Below, piece by piece: positions 48,372 to 60,949 of a DNA stretch of 64,000 nucleotides. The stretch covers positions 111,261-175,260 of the forward strand of contig JTDE01000104.1 of NCBI GenBank assembly GCA_014338405.1, read 5' to 3'. Source of the stretch: Paragonimus skrjabini miyazakii (Eukaryota > Platyhelminthes > Trematoda > Plagiorchiida > Troglotrematidae). Position 1 is the first letter of the stretch, and every line of letters starts with the position of its first letter. A model generated the notes under the pieces. That model had not been told where the DNA came from. It was given only the letters and a program-made list of their open reading frames with translations, and ran no database searches. A program made the translations under genes and the position numbers.

Positions 48372-48884
48372 ACTGGACAAGCGGAAGGAGGTAGGAACAT
48401 CATAGAGTGCCGAAACGTGCCGATTCAGCAATCCATTCCTTGTCACCCTATGAAGAAAAAACTTTATCCCTTAGTCGCTGACGACATTGGTGATGACGGT
48501 TTTACGATCAGTTCCACGGGAATAGAAACCTCCTCCTCTGCAACTTCAGATAGAGATAATCATAATTTACTTGTTTGGTTGTTGTTAGGTTTGAGCGTTT
48601 TCATCCTATTTTCAAATCAACCACATTTCCATTGCTACGTCGTTGTGTCACTGTATTTTGTCACTAGTGAAATACTTGGTTATCTCACTTGGCGTCTTTC
48701 ATCCACTCGTGCTCATATTTCACGCAAACTTCTGTCTGTGCTCATATCGCCTGCTCAAATAAGCTTTTCCCTCGGTTCGGTTTTTTGTTTCAGTATTTCG
48801 GTAGATCTCAACATTAGGTCTGTCATTCGATTCCTGCCTGAGAATCTCAGGCAGCAATTTGCTGGTTCTCCTAAGTCGAAATGA
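48372..48884 (+). CDS. Long open frame of unknown nature
   Basis: Open for about 170 codons with no in-frame ATG near its start, so if real it is an exon rather than a whole gene. It contains an acidic, serine-rich part (DDIGDDGFTISS then ETSSSATSD) followed by hydrophobic stretches LLVWLLLGLSVFILF, YVVVSLYFVTSEILGYL and ISFSLGSVFCFSISVDL, which look like two or three membrane segments. I recognise no family. The length and the plausible soluble-then-membrane layout are the only reasons to list it; it could be a chance frame. Confidence 0.25.
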   Translation, partial: TGQAEGGRNIIECRNVPIQQSIPCHPMKKKLYPLVADDIGDDGFTISSTGIETSSSATSDRDNHNLLVWLLLGLSVFILFSNQPHFHCYVVVSLYFVTSEILGYLTWRLSSTRAHISRKLLSVLISPAQISFSLGSVFCFSISVDLNIRSVIRFLPENLRQQFAGSPKSK

Positions 48885-48889
48885 AACTT

Positions 48890-51800
48890 CCTTCAGTCAC
48901 AGCCGAAGGCTTCTAGATGTTGACAGTAGTAAAGTAAACAACAATAGTCATTTAACCAGCTGGTTTTCAACTCCACTAAGTGTAAGTGAAGGTAAACGAT
49001 TGATAAGCTTTGTATACGTTTAAATTCTACGATTCGTTGTTAGCGCTCGAATGACTATTACAGCACTTACATAATAAAATGAACCGTGTTGCTGTGTCAT
49101 TTCTAATCCATTCATCAATAACATGTTAAACACTACCCCCAAGCTGTTTGATTTCATTCGTAGTAAATTTGGTGAGGTTACCCTATAAAATAAACCGAAG
49201 TTATATTTCTACGCTTACGAACATACGACTTGGATGACTGGGTTCTAAGGCCGAGTTATTGATATAAAATATAAGAAACCTATGGCAGTTATATGCAAAA
49301 CTCACCAGCACGAAAGAACACCTGCTTATATATCGTTTACATTGCGTTTTAACAACATTAGTCAGTCATGGGAAGGAGCTGAGGAACTTTGGTCTGTACA
49401 TGGACGATAAATACGTGGTCACCTTCACACAAAGTAATTTTTTACGCAGTAAGTAAACGGTGAACAGACTAGCGAAAGTGGCCATCCCAAACAGAGAAAT
49501 ATTCCAGGAGTGGTACACTGAATGGAACAATCAGTTGATACAGTCACTTTCGGCGGACTTTTGTACAAACCCACTTTCGTGGCAAATTTGGTAGGGACGT
49601 GTCACCTGCATCACTGGTAGCCATCGTTGACCTTTGTCGGGTCGCTTCATCTCTAGAATGATGATCGCAGCTGAGTCACACATAAAAGCGACAAAGTTCC
49701 TACTGTCACAACCGGAAACCGATTATCGTTCGTGAAAATATAGACTGAACGATTTCTGATAATATATTAATGTGTGAATGTCAGAGTGAATTTCATTGAC
49801 AAGGATCAATAGCACTATTCTGTAAAACTCCTTCGGTATTAAATTTTGTGCTTTTCATAAAAAAATTCATTTGCTCTAGTAATTATCCTTTAAGTCCGGA
49901 GACAGATCCGATTCGTGAAAGTGATCCACAAGAGTTCTTTGGTAACATATCGTTTTGCCTTCTCAGTAACGGAGCGGGCGAAGTTATTTTAGAGTTAATT
50001 CGTTAGGGCACACATTCTGTATCGGTGGTTAACATTTATCAGATCATAAGCGCAGACTTTTGGTGAAGGTTACCGCTCATATATTTCGGAGGTGAAGTTT
50101 TTAAGGCCTTCTCAGCTCTCGTTGTAGTAGAGAGAATTTAAACTTCTACACAGAAACCTCGAATTACGGCTTGCTAATCAGAAAGTAGGTTGCATTACTT
50201 CAAGGTAAATAAACCGGTATGAATTATTGCGGCCACGAACGAGGCCATATAAATATACTAACCCAATAGGGTCAAATGACGCAAGGTGAGATTTTTGTAA
50301 GCGTCAGTAACCAGTAATATGGTATGGAAGCTAGCAGAATTGTCAATAACGGGTGACTCAAGCTCAACTGTGTTTTATTCACTTAGCTGTTAAAGACATA
50401 GCTGCTTTATAACTGACTACGTACGAGCTGAACGTGAACTTGCATGGCATAATTTCCGAATGAGGTTAGCACAGCATGCTCTGTTTGTAATTATCCGGTA
50501 CAGCAATCATTCAAACAATGCATTGTGGCAGAAAGGATGAAAAGTTTCCTTAGAATAACCAAAAAAAAACATAATACAAGTTTGGCAAAGTTTTACCTAT
50601 CACACGGAATACGATAATGTTACCGTAACAGCTGACCAATTTGGCAAGAGTAACGTCAAGAAATCTGTAAATATTGACCACTACTGAGTTGAAAACTATA
50701 CCATTTCCTGACATCTTCCGGTGTTTGGGAATCCTTTTGCCTTGATGTAAAATCAAGCTGACAGTGACATTGTTATGATGAACTAATTTACGCCGCATAT
50801 ATCTTTGTGCAGTATATTATTTTGTTACGGACATGAACGAGATAAATGATAGGCGCGATAGGAAAAATACATATGTTACAAATAAAAACGAGTCTGACCT
50901 ACTCAGAACATTTAATCAGTGCGACTCAAAATTTTTGGCTATCGTTGTGAACAATACTTCTGTTTAGAAAACTATGACTTTGGAGGTATGAAACCCATGC
51001 AAACATGGTTAGCTTACTAGCACTAATAGTTGTCGAAGAGACGATAAACGACTGGCACACTGTCGTCAAATTTCCTAAGCTAATTAACGAATCAATTGCT
51101 CAGAATAGTAGGTAGAGAAATTAAGCAAACTGGTGATTATCTATAGTGAATATGCAAATTGGCAGACATTTAACACGCAACTGTTCTGTTACGGCATTTG
51201 CAGCCAGCAAAACTTGGTGTCAGTTAAATCTTACGTTTCATAACATTGTACGACTTCAGTTGAATACCTTTAAGATTTTTTTGCAACTTCTGTATCTAAC
51301 CAAACACTTTAGACAGTCCTTTTTGAAAGGAAGTACATGATTCGTACACCGCTAATATTGGAGCTCCTCAACAATGGGTGTTCTTGTCAGGATCGGTATC
51401 TGAACTCCAGCCATGTTTCTCTGTTACCCGTGGTGATTACAGAGTCACTGACCACAATTCGAGTTAGGTCTAGATATCATATGCGTCAGCTTATTAAACC
51501 GTCCGTAACAAAAGTATGCACTCGATCGTATAACTTGAGAACCGAACAAAAGAGAAAAATGTGGCAACCGACGATTAGTGGAAACTACGCGAAAATCAAA
51601 CCACTGAGACTGTGTATAAATGGTTAGTAATCATCTTACATGACATTCAGGACAAGAGGCAAATTTAATGTTATGATCACCTTTAAAATGTCTCCTAAAT
51701 TGACTATTACGCCGGAACAATCAGAAAAACAATGGTCTGTAGGGAGCTATGCCTACCTAATTTACTGAAAATCAATGCTCCTTTTATGAAGAGCCAACAG

Positions 51801-53130
51801 TGTTTTCAATAACGGTTGTTAATGAATGACAAATCTGTTAGTTATCATGGTCCCAGGTCTTGACTGGGACAAATCAGCTGTATAAATCGGACGTGCTCTC
51901 AAACAACTGGTTTTAATCACCACCTCATACAAATAAATTCGATATCACAACTGATCGCCGGTTTTGATTGGCTGTCACTGGTTGACCACAATTCCATTTT
52001 CAGTGGCTCATGACAGAAGCGCTGACTGGCTGAACAGGACACTTCTCCGGCCCATTATCTGCTGATGACATGTTTGCCTTAAGAAGAATAAGATTATGCG
52101 AAGTATTAACATTAATCTAGGCGATACACTTCCGATGGAGTTGTATGCTGAGTACGCCCGATTTCAGATTCTGCCCTGGTAAATATGGACCGGAATCTAT
52201 CCATTCCTCTTCGAACGGCTGAAGTTTGACCCAAACTGTAGTCTTCTACATTTTCGAAGATGGCGATTCTCCAAACCTTGGATGGGACGGTGTGAGCTGA
52301 TTCACTTTACATCTCTCATTCTGATATACGTTTTTTCATCAGGGCTCAACAACTCTCGGTCTTAACTAATAATCAGGTGGCTCTGTAGTTTCTGTGGGGG
52401 ACTTAGTTAAAACCTGCTTCATTCAATTTAGATTAACATCTCACAGTCAGGTCTGAATCTCCGATTCCATTGGTCCAAATGATCACTCGTTAAGATTATT
52501 GTATATTAGCCAGAAATTTGCTCGAATGTGTAAACGTTTATACAAGGCGTTAATACAGGTTATTATTCGTTCTCAGGTGAACAAATAAATCCAGTTGCCA
52601 ATGATTCCATCTCATTACTCCATGTTAGAGGCCGATTTGAGTGTCAATACTTGAAGCGACCAATTTTCGAAATGCAATGCTATTTATCCCTCTTTCTTCA
52701 GACTACTTATTCGACATTTTTCAAGCTTATTCAATTTGCCGGTTTAGTGGGGCAAAAATTTACATCAGTAATTACCCCTTTATAAACGTTGTTCGTTGCA
52801 GTTATTACCAATTACATAAGACCCCTGCGTCGTCCATCTTACAGTCTGTTTACAGTCCATAATTTTTGAATACGAATCCGGCTGACTGCTGTTTCCCTTG
52901 AATAACTCCACACGAGTGTTAAGCTCTCCGCTAAGAAATATATTGCTTAGTCACCCTTCCTCATTCTGTGCTTAGAGTTCCACTTTTTGTTTGTGGAACA
53001 AGCTACACAGACCACAAAATACACTGATTAGAAGTAAAAAGTTGTTTTAACAAACAGTTTGTTTTCGGGCAAATTAAATAACATTTTGTATCATAGTTGT
53101 CAAGCGATCAAAACCAAAAACAATTAATCA
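48890..53130. other. Unassigned sequence
   Basis: About 4.2 kb of short anonymous frames (51337-51627 plus is the longest). No repeat family of this window is present. Confidence 0.5.
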
Positions 53131-53213
53131 CATAGTTACGTCACGAGATTGTGAATCGGAGGGTAATTAAATGACAAAATTGACCAACGGAGGCGTCGGG
53201 TCGATAGCGGGAG

Positions 53214-53850
53214 GTTATGGTAACTGTAGAGACTGTACAAATGTCTTCTGAGCGCACAACTATGGATTGCGCAACCGAATTCCGATGGCTTTCGCAATGG
53301 CCAGGATGCAAAACTTGATTCCTGTGGATTGACAACTGGGCAAGCGGTAAATGGACTGGAAAGCCACTTCCGGTGAGACTTGGTGCCCTGAGTCGACAAG
53401 GTACGCCAGAATTGCCCTCGAGATGGACTTCACTTTTTCCTTAGTCAGCTACATGAGGTGGTGTTCACGTATCCTCTGAGAGAGGCGCCTGGTTGTGCGA
53501 CCGACGTGATCTGCTCCGTAGGAGCATGTGAAGGAGTAAACGCAAAATGAGGTCACACATTTAGGCAACATATCTTTGAATTGTACGTGGACAACCGGGT
53601 CGGGTCTGAACGAGATTCGTAGTTGTGCCGCACTGTAGGTCTTTTCAATTGCGTTACTTATCCTATGAGTCACCAGTTCAGCTAAAGCCTCGCCTTTGTA
53701 GTCTAGCGTCATGTTAATCACCTCCTTTTTTGCAGATGTAAGCTTAACTCTCGGTCCTCTCAGTACTATTTGTACATGGACGAATTTTACAGGAAAGACG
53801 CCCTCTGCGAATATCCGTCGTAGAAACACCATTTCTGCCTCAAACATGTC
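53214..53850 (-). mobile_element. PLE remnant: RT C-terminus plus complete GIY-YIG domain with two stops
   Basis: Minus strand: LRRIFAEGVFPVKFVHVQIV, then LDYKGEALAELVTHRIS and YSAAQLRISFRPDPVV (linker), then SFCVYSFTCSYGADHVGRTT (the CxC-YIG region, with YIG changed to HVG), LSQRIREHHL, a TAG stop, AILAYLVDSGHQVSPEVAF, AIGIRLRNP, a second stop, LCAQKTFVQSLQLP. All in one frame, so only the two stops and the altered YIG disable it. Related to the 27.5 kb copy. Confidence 0.87.
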
Positions 53851-53859
53851 ATCAGTTTG

Positions 53860-55910
53860 TATGAACTACACAGTCCCGATTCTTCCTCAATTGCGCTATT
53901 GTATTTCAGCCTGATGATTCTGCTCTGCTGACCAATTTGTGACTGAAATGTTTGAAGACGAGAGAGGCATTCAAGTGGTTTTTACTTACACGTTAGTGTG
54001 CTTATCTCATCTGTAACGTAAATAAGTAATCTGTGGTGAATATCTCGAAATTTTGAATGGCTATTTTACATCATATGGTTAAGGTTTGTATTATGTCTCC
54101 AGTTACTTTGAAGGAATGAATACAAGTAGTTGAAGAGATTAAAGCTAAAGAATAACTTCACGTTCATGTGTGTGCGTCAGGTTTTGTGACTTTTTCAACC
54201 CACATGTTGATCAATAATTCTGCTACATGAATCCTCTTCTGATCGATCGTGTTGTTTGCACTTACCCAAGTGGGCAGCAACATTGTTTCCCCGATCGGCG
54301 TATGGTATTTTGCTGTTATGTCGTCTGCATCGTTTACTTCATACCTACATTTTGGTAGCCATGATTACTTTGGTCAACATAGTCATCAAGAAACCTGGCA
54401 TGTTTTTTAGAATGTGTCAGTTAGACAGCTGGTTTGCGAGAAACGTCTCGTTTGGTATTTTCACTTGTGATAAGCTGGTGAACAACATAGGTAACATGCT
54501 GGCTTCATGTTTACACAACAGGGGGTTGACGAAACTTCACATTCCTCACTTACAAATTGGGCAGTTGTTGTTATTGATTTCAAGTATTTCATAATGAATC
54601 ATTTGTCTATTCATGGATGTGTTTCTTAAAATCTAACACGAGAGAATGCTTAAACGAGCTGGCCATTTGCTTCAGTTGGTTAACCAATAACCAGGCTTTG
54701 CGGTTAGTCGGACTTCTAAAGTATACTGCCGTTTTCTTGTCAAAACAGACAATTCTTCGATTACGTGCGGAATGTTCTGTTAATCGCCGTTCATGAAAAA
54801 CCTGTTATTGATCGTCCTAAAAAGTACTGGTAAATATCCAAGCTAAATAATTTCAGAATAATATAACAATGATCAATGTGTAGCCGCAATGTAGTAATGG
54901 TCTGAATATGATCTGAATTATTAACGTTTTTTGCGTACCAACATAGTAAAATGCGATGAAAGCTGTGTCTACAGCAAATCACAAGCAACTCGATCATTAT
55001 ACATGGAATACTTTTTTGAATCATTAGAAATTATGAATGAAATCTGAGTCACTACGGCAAGTATACAATCCGTTGATAGTACCTTCTTAGATGCAAAGGT
55101 TCACTTGAACAGAAGGTTGATCACTTATGTGATTTTCTCTTTAAAAGTGGATTAAACAAAACTATACGTTTCTTTTTGTAGTGAAATCCTCTAACATGCT
55201 TAGGGAGATAATTATCAAAGACTTGTCTTTGGGAAATTGTTTTTTCATAGCGGCGAGCGTGCTTCCATAAATGTGTGAAGGGAAACACTGGCGTTGTCAC
55301 TTTTCATAAACGCTCTGTTAACGAGAGCTTGGTTTGTGTTGAATTCACGCGATGATTTCATGAAAGTCAGTATCATCCAAACAACAACACAAGATATTTG
55401 TCCATCGGCAAGTCAAGAAGAATAGTGCGGTGTGCCAATTAATCAGTCACATAAGGTAGTTGTGTTGGGGTGTTGTGGCTTTACAACACAGCCCAATCAG
55501 GCAATGGATTGCATTCTTTACCAATAAGGTTAGGAGAAATATATGTGTACTACTCTGCGTGGTTTAATTTTGACTTCGTTCAGCCGACCCACTGTTTTCT
55601 TCATGACGCAGTTATCGTTTAGTCTGTTAAGTCTACCTTTAGATGTGTAGTCAACTGTGTCTGAATGCAGTTCGCACTCACCTATTTCAGTTAATTCACA
55701 TGGGGTGCTTGCTGCAGACATGTTCATTAATTATGTTAATGTTTACTTGAATAACTTGCAGTACAAACACTCAGTCGGCCTCAGGGTGGATTCTACTTAC
55801 AACCTAAAAATGTTAAACAACATGATCTGTTGAAGACGAGCGCACGAGTTATTCTTTGATTAGTTTGAATGAAACTTAATTAAAGTTTACAGGCTTCCAG
55901 CCTGTCAATC
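53860..55910. other. Unassigned sequence
   Basis: Short anonymous frames; the plus frame 54256-54594 (112 codons) is hydrophobic and unrecognised. Nothing else. Confidence 0.5.
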
Positions 55911-55914
55911 ACAT

Positions 55915-56245
55915 TGTAGTGGATTGTCAGGCCGGAGGTGCGAGTATGCCGACACTTGACGGAATACGTCAACGTGGAGGGAGGCATGTCCACGAACTCT
56001 CAACGATCGGATGGAGGGTAAAACGAGCGACTGGACGAGCCACTGTCCAACGAAATCGAACCAACGGACGATAGAAGGCGTCGGTCGCACACGTAAATCG
56101 GGTAGAAGTGCATACGAATTGTGAGCGGAAACCGAGGGGTGTTGTGGACTGGAGTTGTGATTCAAAAACGCGAGCGCGCTCGTAGCATGGTAGATAGCGT
56201 GTTGGAAAATAAAGATTGTGCTTTATAGGACACATTTTTGCTACA
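55915..56245 (-). mobile_element. Probable solo LTR
   Basis: The 331 bp begin TGTAG on either strand and end CTACA, the TG...CA inverted ends of an LTR. On the minus strand, TATAAAGCACAATC lies near the start, followed by a GC-rich body with CGCGCTCGCG and CTGACAATCCACTACA at the end. A diverged copy of the same sequence occupies 62010-62516. No tRNA primer site follows the 3' end and no coding region is attached in this orientation, so it looks like a solo LTR. I see no clean target duplication. The long minus frames across it (55905-56165, 55969-56466) are composition effects. Link to the CsRn1-type element next door is unproven because that one lies in the opposite orientation. Confidence 0.5.
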
Positions 56246-56249
56246 TGTC

Positions 56250-57310
56250 CGGTTTGGCCTACATCTTGTTTAGCTTTACCAGCCAAACGGGTATCAGCCG
56301 TTACCTGCAGGATGAAAAAAATCATTGTTAAATAGCTGTTCTGGCAAACTGCTAAAGTTAACGGAAAAGAGAAAATCTCCTTCTCAGTCAACGACTCAAG
56401 GGAGACCGGCTGGGCACAGCCATGTGCCAAAGAACACACCTCAATGAGACGCGCGCAACTAGCCAATGAACTGCGCTTACTGCTTTCAACCAGAGAACTG
56501 AATTTTATAGGGCAGTATGTAAACCATACCGTCTAATATGACAAACCAGCCCATCTATGGGTAATCTATCATTCACGTGAACGGAATAAACAGAAGCTCA
56601 GGTCAACGCGCAGCTGCACACTTGCCAAAGATTTCACTCACATGGTTGACGCAGTCGAGTAAACAAACACAACTGGGGATGAAAAACCCGACACCTTTCA
56701 GCTGTGAAAGAACCAGCTATTTAACTTATCTTACTGTCGCTTAGAGTTAACCAGATTCTGTTTGCATTCGGTCGGACCTCGTACTCAGTCAAAGTCAGTG
56801 AACCTTGTGCGCGCAAAATTCTCCTGCGTGTGCAGGTGATAACATAGACAGTATGCTGTGTTCAGGAGTCCCAGCGTAGAGTTATTCTTGAACCAGCGAA
56901 TACTGTAACAGGCGTCAGTAATTTTGCTCATATCTCAAATGCATGTGACCATTTTTGGAATGGTACGTCAAATCAAAAGTGACCAGTCTGCTAAAAGTTG
57001 CTTTTCGAGTGGTACCTCAAACCAAGAAAAAACAGTCCACTGAAAGTTGTTTTGTTATTGATCTACCTGGCCACACCAAATAGTATTTATGTGACCGTTT
57101 CTCTGCATTTGAGTGACAGATGAGAATTTCCCAAACAATTCCGGAACAAGAATGGATGATAATGAGTTGCTTAGTATTTTACGGCGTAGACAGGCAAGTC
57201 ATAGACGACAGTCTACCCTCGCAGCTGCAAGGAATTCGAAGTAACGTTTTAAATTTAGCGAATAATTTTGTGATCGTGGGGAGGGTGGAGAGGCACTGTC
57301 TATTTTTATG
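56250..57310. other. Sequence between LTR-like element and Ty3 remnant
   Basis: No recognised domain. Two nearly repeated phrases, GGAATGGTACGTCAAATCAAAA and CGAGTGGTACCTCAAACCAAGA region near 56957-57029, form a diverged direct duplication of about 60 bp. Confidence 0.4.
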
Positions 57311-57319
57311 GTTATTGAT

Positions 57320-57542
57320 GTCTACCATCCTTCCAGACTGCAAGCCGTTAACGCATGCTTTCAGCACTTCCCCAGACAGGTATTCCCCGAGAGAAATCCG
57401 CCACTTAGACTTTCTATCTCAGTTCACGACGGAAATCCGCTATATCGATGGTCCAAGAAACCTGGTCGCACATGCTTTATCTTGCGCGCATATTCATCAT
57501 TTATTCGCATTTCCCATCGACTTAGAAGCCATGGTGGCAGTC
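57320..57542 (+). pseudogene. RNase H C-terminal part (Ty3 pol)
   Basis: The frame reads TILPDCKPLTHAFSTSPDRY (compare TDHKPL in functional copies), then SPREIRHLDFLSQFTTEIRY and IDGPRNLVAHALS. SPREIRHLD-x-xSQFTT is strongly reminiscent of CsRn1-type elements of liver flukes. It degrades the RNA strand during reverse transcription. The frame ends with a stop at 57543, beyond which the same frame continues into integrase. Confidence 0.8.
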
Positions 57543-57589
57543 TAACAAAACGATGTGGAATTTAATCAACTACGATCTCATCCATCCCT

Positions 57590-58400
57590 GAGTTTTGTTC
57601 ACCTACCATTGCTGCACTGCGACTCGAAAATTCACTGACATATCGACCGGCAAATCTCGACCCTGTGTCCTCTCTAATTATCAGCGAAATATTTTCAGCT
57701 ATTTTCATTCCATCTTCCATCATCCACCATCAAGCTAATCACTGACCATTTCATGTGAACGAAAATCCGCAAGGACTTACGTGAATGGGTCGAACACTCT
57801 CTATCCTGACAACAACGTAAAGTACACCACCACATCATCACCACACCAGGCACTTTCAGTGTACCGGATGCCCGTTTCAAACACGTTCAAGTTGACATAG
57901 TAGGCCCACTCTCACCCTCGAACGGTTTTACTCATTTGTTGACTTGCACTGATCATTTCACCGACAGGCTGCAAACAACGCCCATACGCGACATCTTAGC
58001 CAAGAACATTGCACGGACCTTTGCGGAAACCTGGCTATCCTTCTTTGGCTTACCTGCTTCCATCACTACTGACGGCAGTTCCCAGTTCACATTCAAGCTA
58101 TTTCGTAATCTGCAGCACTTCCTCGGCTGCAAACACTTCCGAACAGCCGCCTACCACCCAACGTCAAATGGCTTGGTGGAACGTTTCCATCATTACTTTA
58201 AGACCACCATCCTCGTTACGACATCGGGTTCAAACGGTTCGGAAAATTTACCAGTCATTTTGCCTGGCATCCGTAACACCATCACGGAAGACACCGGCTT
58301 TACCCCAGCTGAATTTACCTGTGGCAACACCTTACGCCCTCCAGTTGAAATGTTTACGGATTCTAGAACGACGGGCGAGATGGATCCGGTAAGCAACGCA
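57590..58400 (+). pseudogene. Integrase (Ty3 pol), DDE core intact but stops upstream
   Basis: Same frame as RNase H. The zinc-binding region reads ITDHFM, stop, TKIRKDLREWVEHSLS, stop, with the expected cysteines lost. The core has PDARFKHVQVDIVGPLSPS (first D), SITTDGSSQF (second D) and HPTSNGLVERFHH (E), the DDE triad that joins element DNA to the chromosome. The tail reads ILPGIRNTITEDTGFTPAEF and GNTLRPPVEMF, again CsRn1-like. From about 57850 to 58400 the frame is open; stops at about 57543, 57637, 57667 and others upstream kill the product. Confidence 0.87.
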
Positions 58401-58459
58401 GCTTATCCTCAATATAAGTCAGGAATTTGGTTTATTTCGTGTCTATGGCCTTAGAGTAG

Positions 58460-59360
58460 CTTAGTCACAATGCAAAACATTCATTCTTTAGCATGGTACA
58501 ACTGTGGTGAGTGCCTAAGTTGAAAAAATTCTGTCTATCTGAACCCGCAGTTCTTGTGTAAAGATCACTGATGTAAGCAACACATTTTGATGATTACCTA
58601 TGTTAAATAACAGATCGCAGCTAAACTAGTCATTTCGAGATTTTCAGGATTTCGGACAGATAGTTTCTGTTTAGTTAGTGTCAAGAAGCACCACAGTCAC
58701 CTTGCGATACTCTGTCGCCGCGTTCGTTTTAATACTGTACAAATGACTTCCGGTATTCAGTCGGCAATTATAACACAATCACTAGTATATTCAAGATAAG
58801 AGGACTCATCTGGTAGCTGTATTCACAGTCAACGGGGCTATCATATCGATCTCCGAGGTATTATTTGGGCTAGCCAGGGAAAGCTTTGAATTATCCAATC
58901 AGGTTGTAATCACTGATCGATCAGTGGTAGTCACATTTCAATCAAGTCAGTCTAATGAGCTTTACCGGCAAGTAGCCAGACAGACAGGCAGCCCCAGGTA
59001 ACCAGAACGAAATCAACAATCAGTCATGCTTGTTCGCATGCGTGCATGTTCGTACGTTGATATGAATCAAACACAACTCACACGCTGGCAGCATCCTTGT
59101 TCAAAAATGTTTTTCAATCAAATTCTTTGAAAAAGAATCCATATTAGCCAAACCCTACTTACAAGTGATCAGAATTTCGAATTGCAAGTTTACTGGTTGC
59201 TGAGATTTTTGCTTAAGGACAAGTTCTAATCATGCAGGGGGCTACCGGAGTTATTACACCAGATACCGACGATTTTGGTACTTGTGCAGTACTTATCCGT
59301 GTGTATCGTCAAACGATTGCAAATGAAAATTTATTTATGGTAGGTGTACCGTGAATCATG
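58460..59360. other. Unassigned sequence
   Basis: Nothing recognisable downstream of the integrase. In particular, no matching 3' LTR is visible. Confidence 0.5.
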
Positions 59361-59363
59361 CAG

Positions 59364-59515
59364 CAGTGGACACGGTTGTGGCAAGATCCAGAGTTCCTTT
59401 ATTTGGCGCAAACAGTGCAGAACTCCTGTCTACTGCTTATTTTTGAAAAGCGTTGACGAGACTGTTTGTGTAAATAAAACAGCTGCAATTGATTGTGGAT
59501 GGTGTTTAATTTCTA
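59364..59515 (+). mobile_element. Possible old relic of the ribozyme SINE (copy G)
   Basis: GCAGTGGACACGGTTG resembles GCAGTGGTCAACACGGTTG after box A, and 59488-59511 AACAGCTGCAATTGATTGTG then GATG resembles the tail GACAGCTGCGATCAATTGTG. The spacing is shorter than in the full element, and the hammerhead is not recognisable in between. Could be coincidence in part. Confidence 0.35.
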
Positions 59516-59519
59516 AATT

Positions 59520-60940
59520 AAAACAAACATACATGCGCTTTCTACACTAGTCAATCTCAACCAGTAATATTGTATCACGGTGATGCGTACGAAAGACCTG
59601 TGGCTGAGACTTTAGTTGCATCTTTCCCTAACGTGAACTGTCCGGCATTTTTCTTACTGACCATACCACCATAATGGTTATGAGGATAATGTGACCTGAA
59701 CCAAATTCCCTAGTTACTTTTCGCGTTTTCGAACATTCTGACTTCAAAAAACGCTTTCGTTTCTACAGACTTAAGCCTGATCCAATACATTAATCAATAA
59801 GGTCATTCTGGAATCAGGAGAAGTTTCTTCTGAGGTAGATTTTGATCCATTAGAATGAGCGCCATACAAAATCTTCAACCTGAGGTAAATTTTTCAGCCA
59901 GACTGACCTTAAGCCTAATTTAAGACCAACGGTAAGCGTAGTTTGCCATGATTCATCATCATGTAACTTGAGTTCTTATCAAACGGTAACGGTTGATATT
60001 CTCTGCTTTGCTGTCCGGTCTTTAGTATTGCATACGTTCTCGGGACTGCCTGTTTTGTCTGCAACACACACAATCGACACACAATCGACAATTCCATCCA
60101 TTCAGTCGACTACAACAACCGATGAGCACATTGAAACATTTCTTGCAAGACCCGTAATCCAGTAGATTCTGTTTGTGTTTATTATGTGTTGCGCTTGTTC
60201 AACTAACTTATCCTACTGTTTACCCATAGAACAGTGTTGATGAAACAGTGAAACAGTCTGACTGTTTACATGCCGCTGCAAACCATTAACTCCGCGCGAC
60301 TGATAGCATGTTCACACGTCAGCCTAATCCATCCTTAATTTCATCCTACCGTTATATCGTTTATTCAGTTGCTTTTGCCAATCATATATGGAGGCTTCCA
60401 GTGCTGTCCCGAGAGAGCCTGAGTAACACTGTGGATAGTTGGTTTCAGTGTCTGTAGGCGAAATGATGAAAAATTGATATGATCAGTTCTTATTTAAATA
60501 ACTTTCCCATGGTTCAATTCGCAGCATGTGTTTTACACAGCCCTAACCCGAAGATTTATATAATTATTAAGTCATTTTGTTTAAGATCCGTACAGCTGGT
60601 TACTGTGATCTAGTGCGAGTCCTGTCTACACAACATGCGAACAGAATTGCATATCTAATTCTTGGTTGCCAGTTTGTACTACACCGCATTTGGGTTAAAG
60701 TTCTTCTCGTGTCTTCAAATTAACTGCACAAAGTGCAAACTAATTTGATTTAACATCAATGCCGAGGCATGCGTTTTTACCGTAACTTCACAACGATCCA
60801 TTCCCACTAGAAAACGAGGTCGGATTAAGTGTGTGTATTCAAAATGTACCAATATTAATAGACCACTGAGTTCGCATTCTCTGATTTCAACTTCAAGAGA
60901 AGTCCTAGTCGAGGGGTCATCGATTGAAGTTAGCGGACAA
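59520..60940. other. Unassigned sequence
   Basis: Short anonymous frames only. ACACAATCGACACACAATCG near 60067 is a minor local duplication. Confidence 0.5.
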
Positions 60941-60949
60941 TAACTGTGT

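Larger units (their letters stand above)
57320..58400 (+). mobile_element. Ty3-type (CsRn1/Kabuki-like) LTR retrotransposon remnant
   Basis: The end of RNase H followed by a whole integrase core, all in one plus-strand frame, broken only by stop codons. Gag, protease and RT are absent, and no LTR flanks it in the same orientation. The order RNase H then integrase is that of Ty3/gypsy pol. Confidence 0.85.

Noticed and set aside
54256..54300. HLPKW in a plus frame, like the PLE EH-x-PKW motif
   Set aside because: No CxC or YIG before it and no LCxQK ending after it.
56220..56270. Zinc-knuckle-like GQTGHVAKMC on the minus strand, suggesting gag
   Set aside because: The two leading cysteines are missing and the phrase straddles the proposed LTR edge; probably coincidence.
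55969..56466. 165-codon minus-strand frame as a protein gene
   Set aside because: It runs through the LTR-like repeat, is low-complexity in composition, and shares no family motif.
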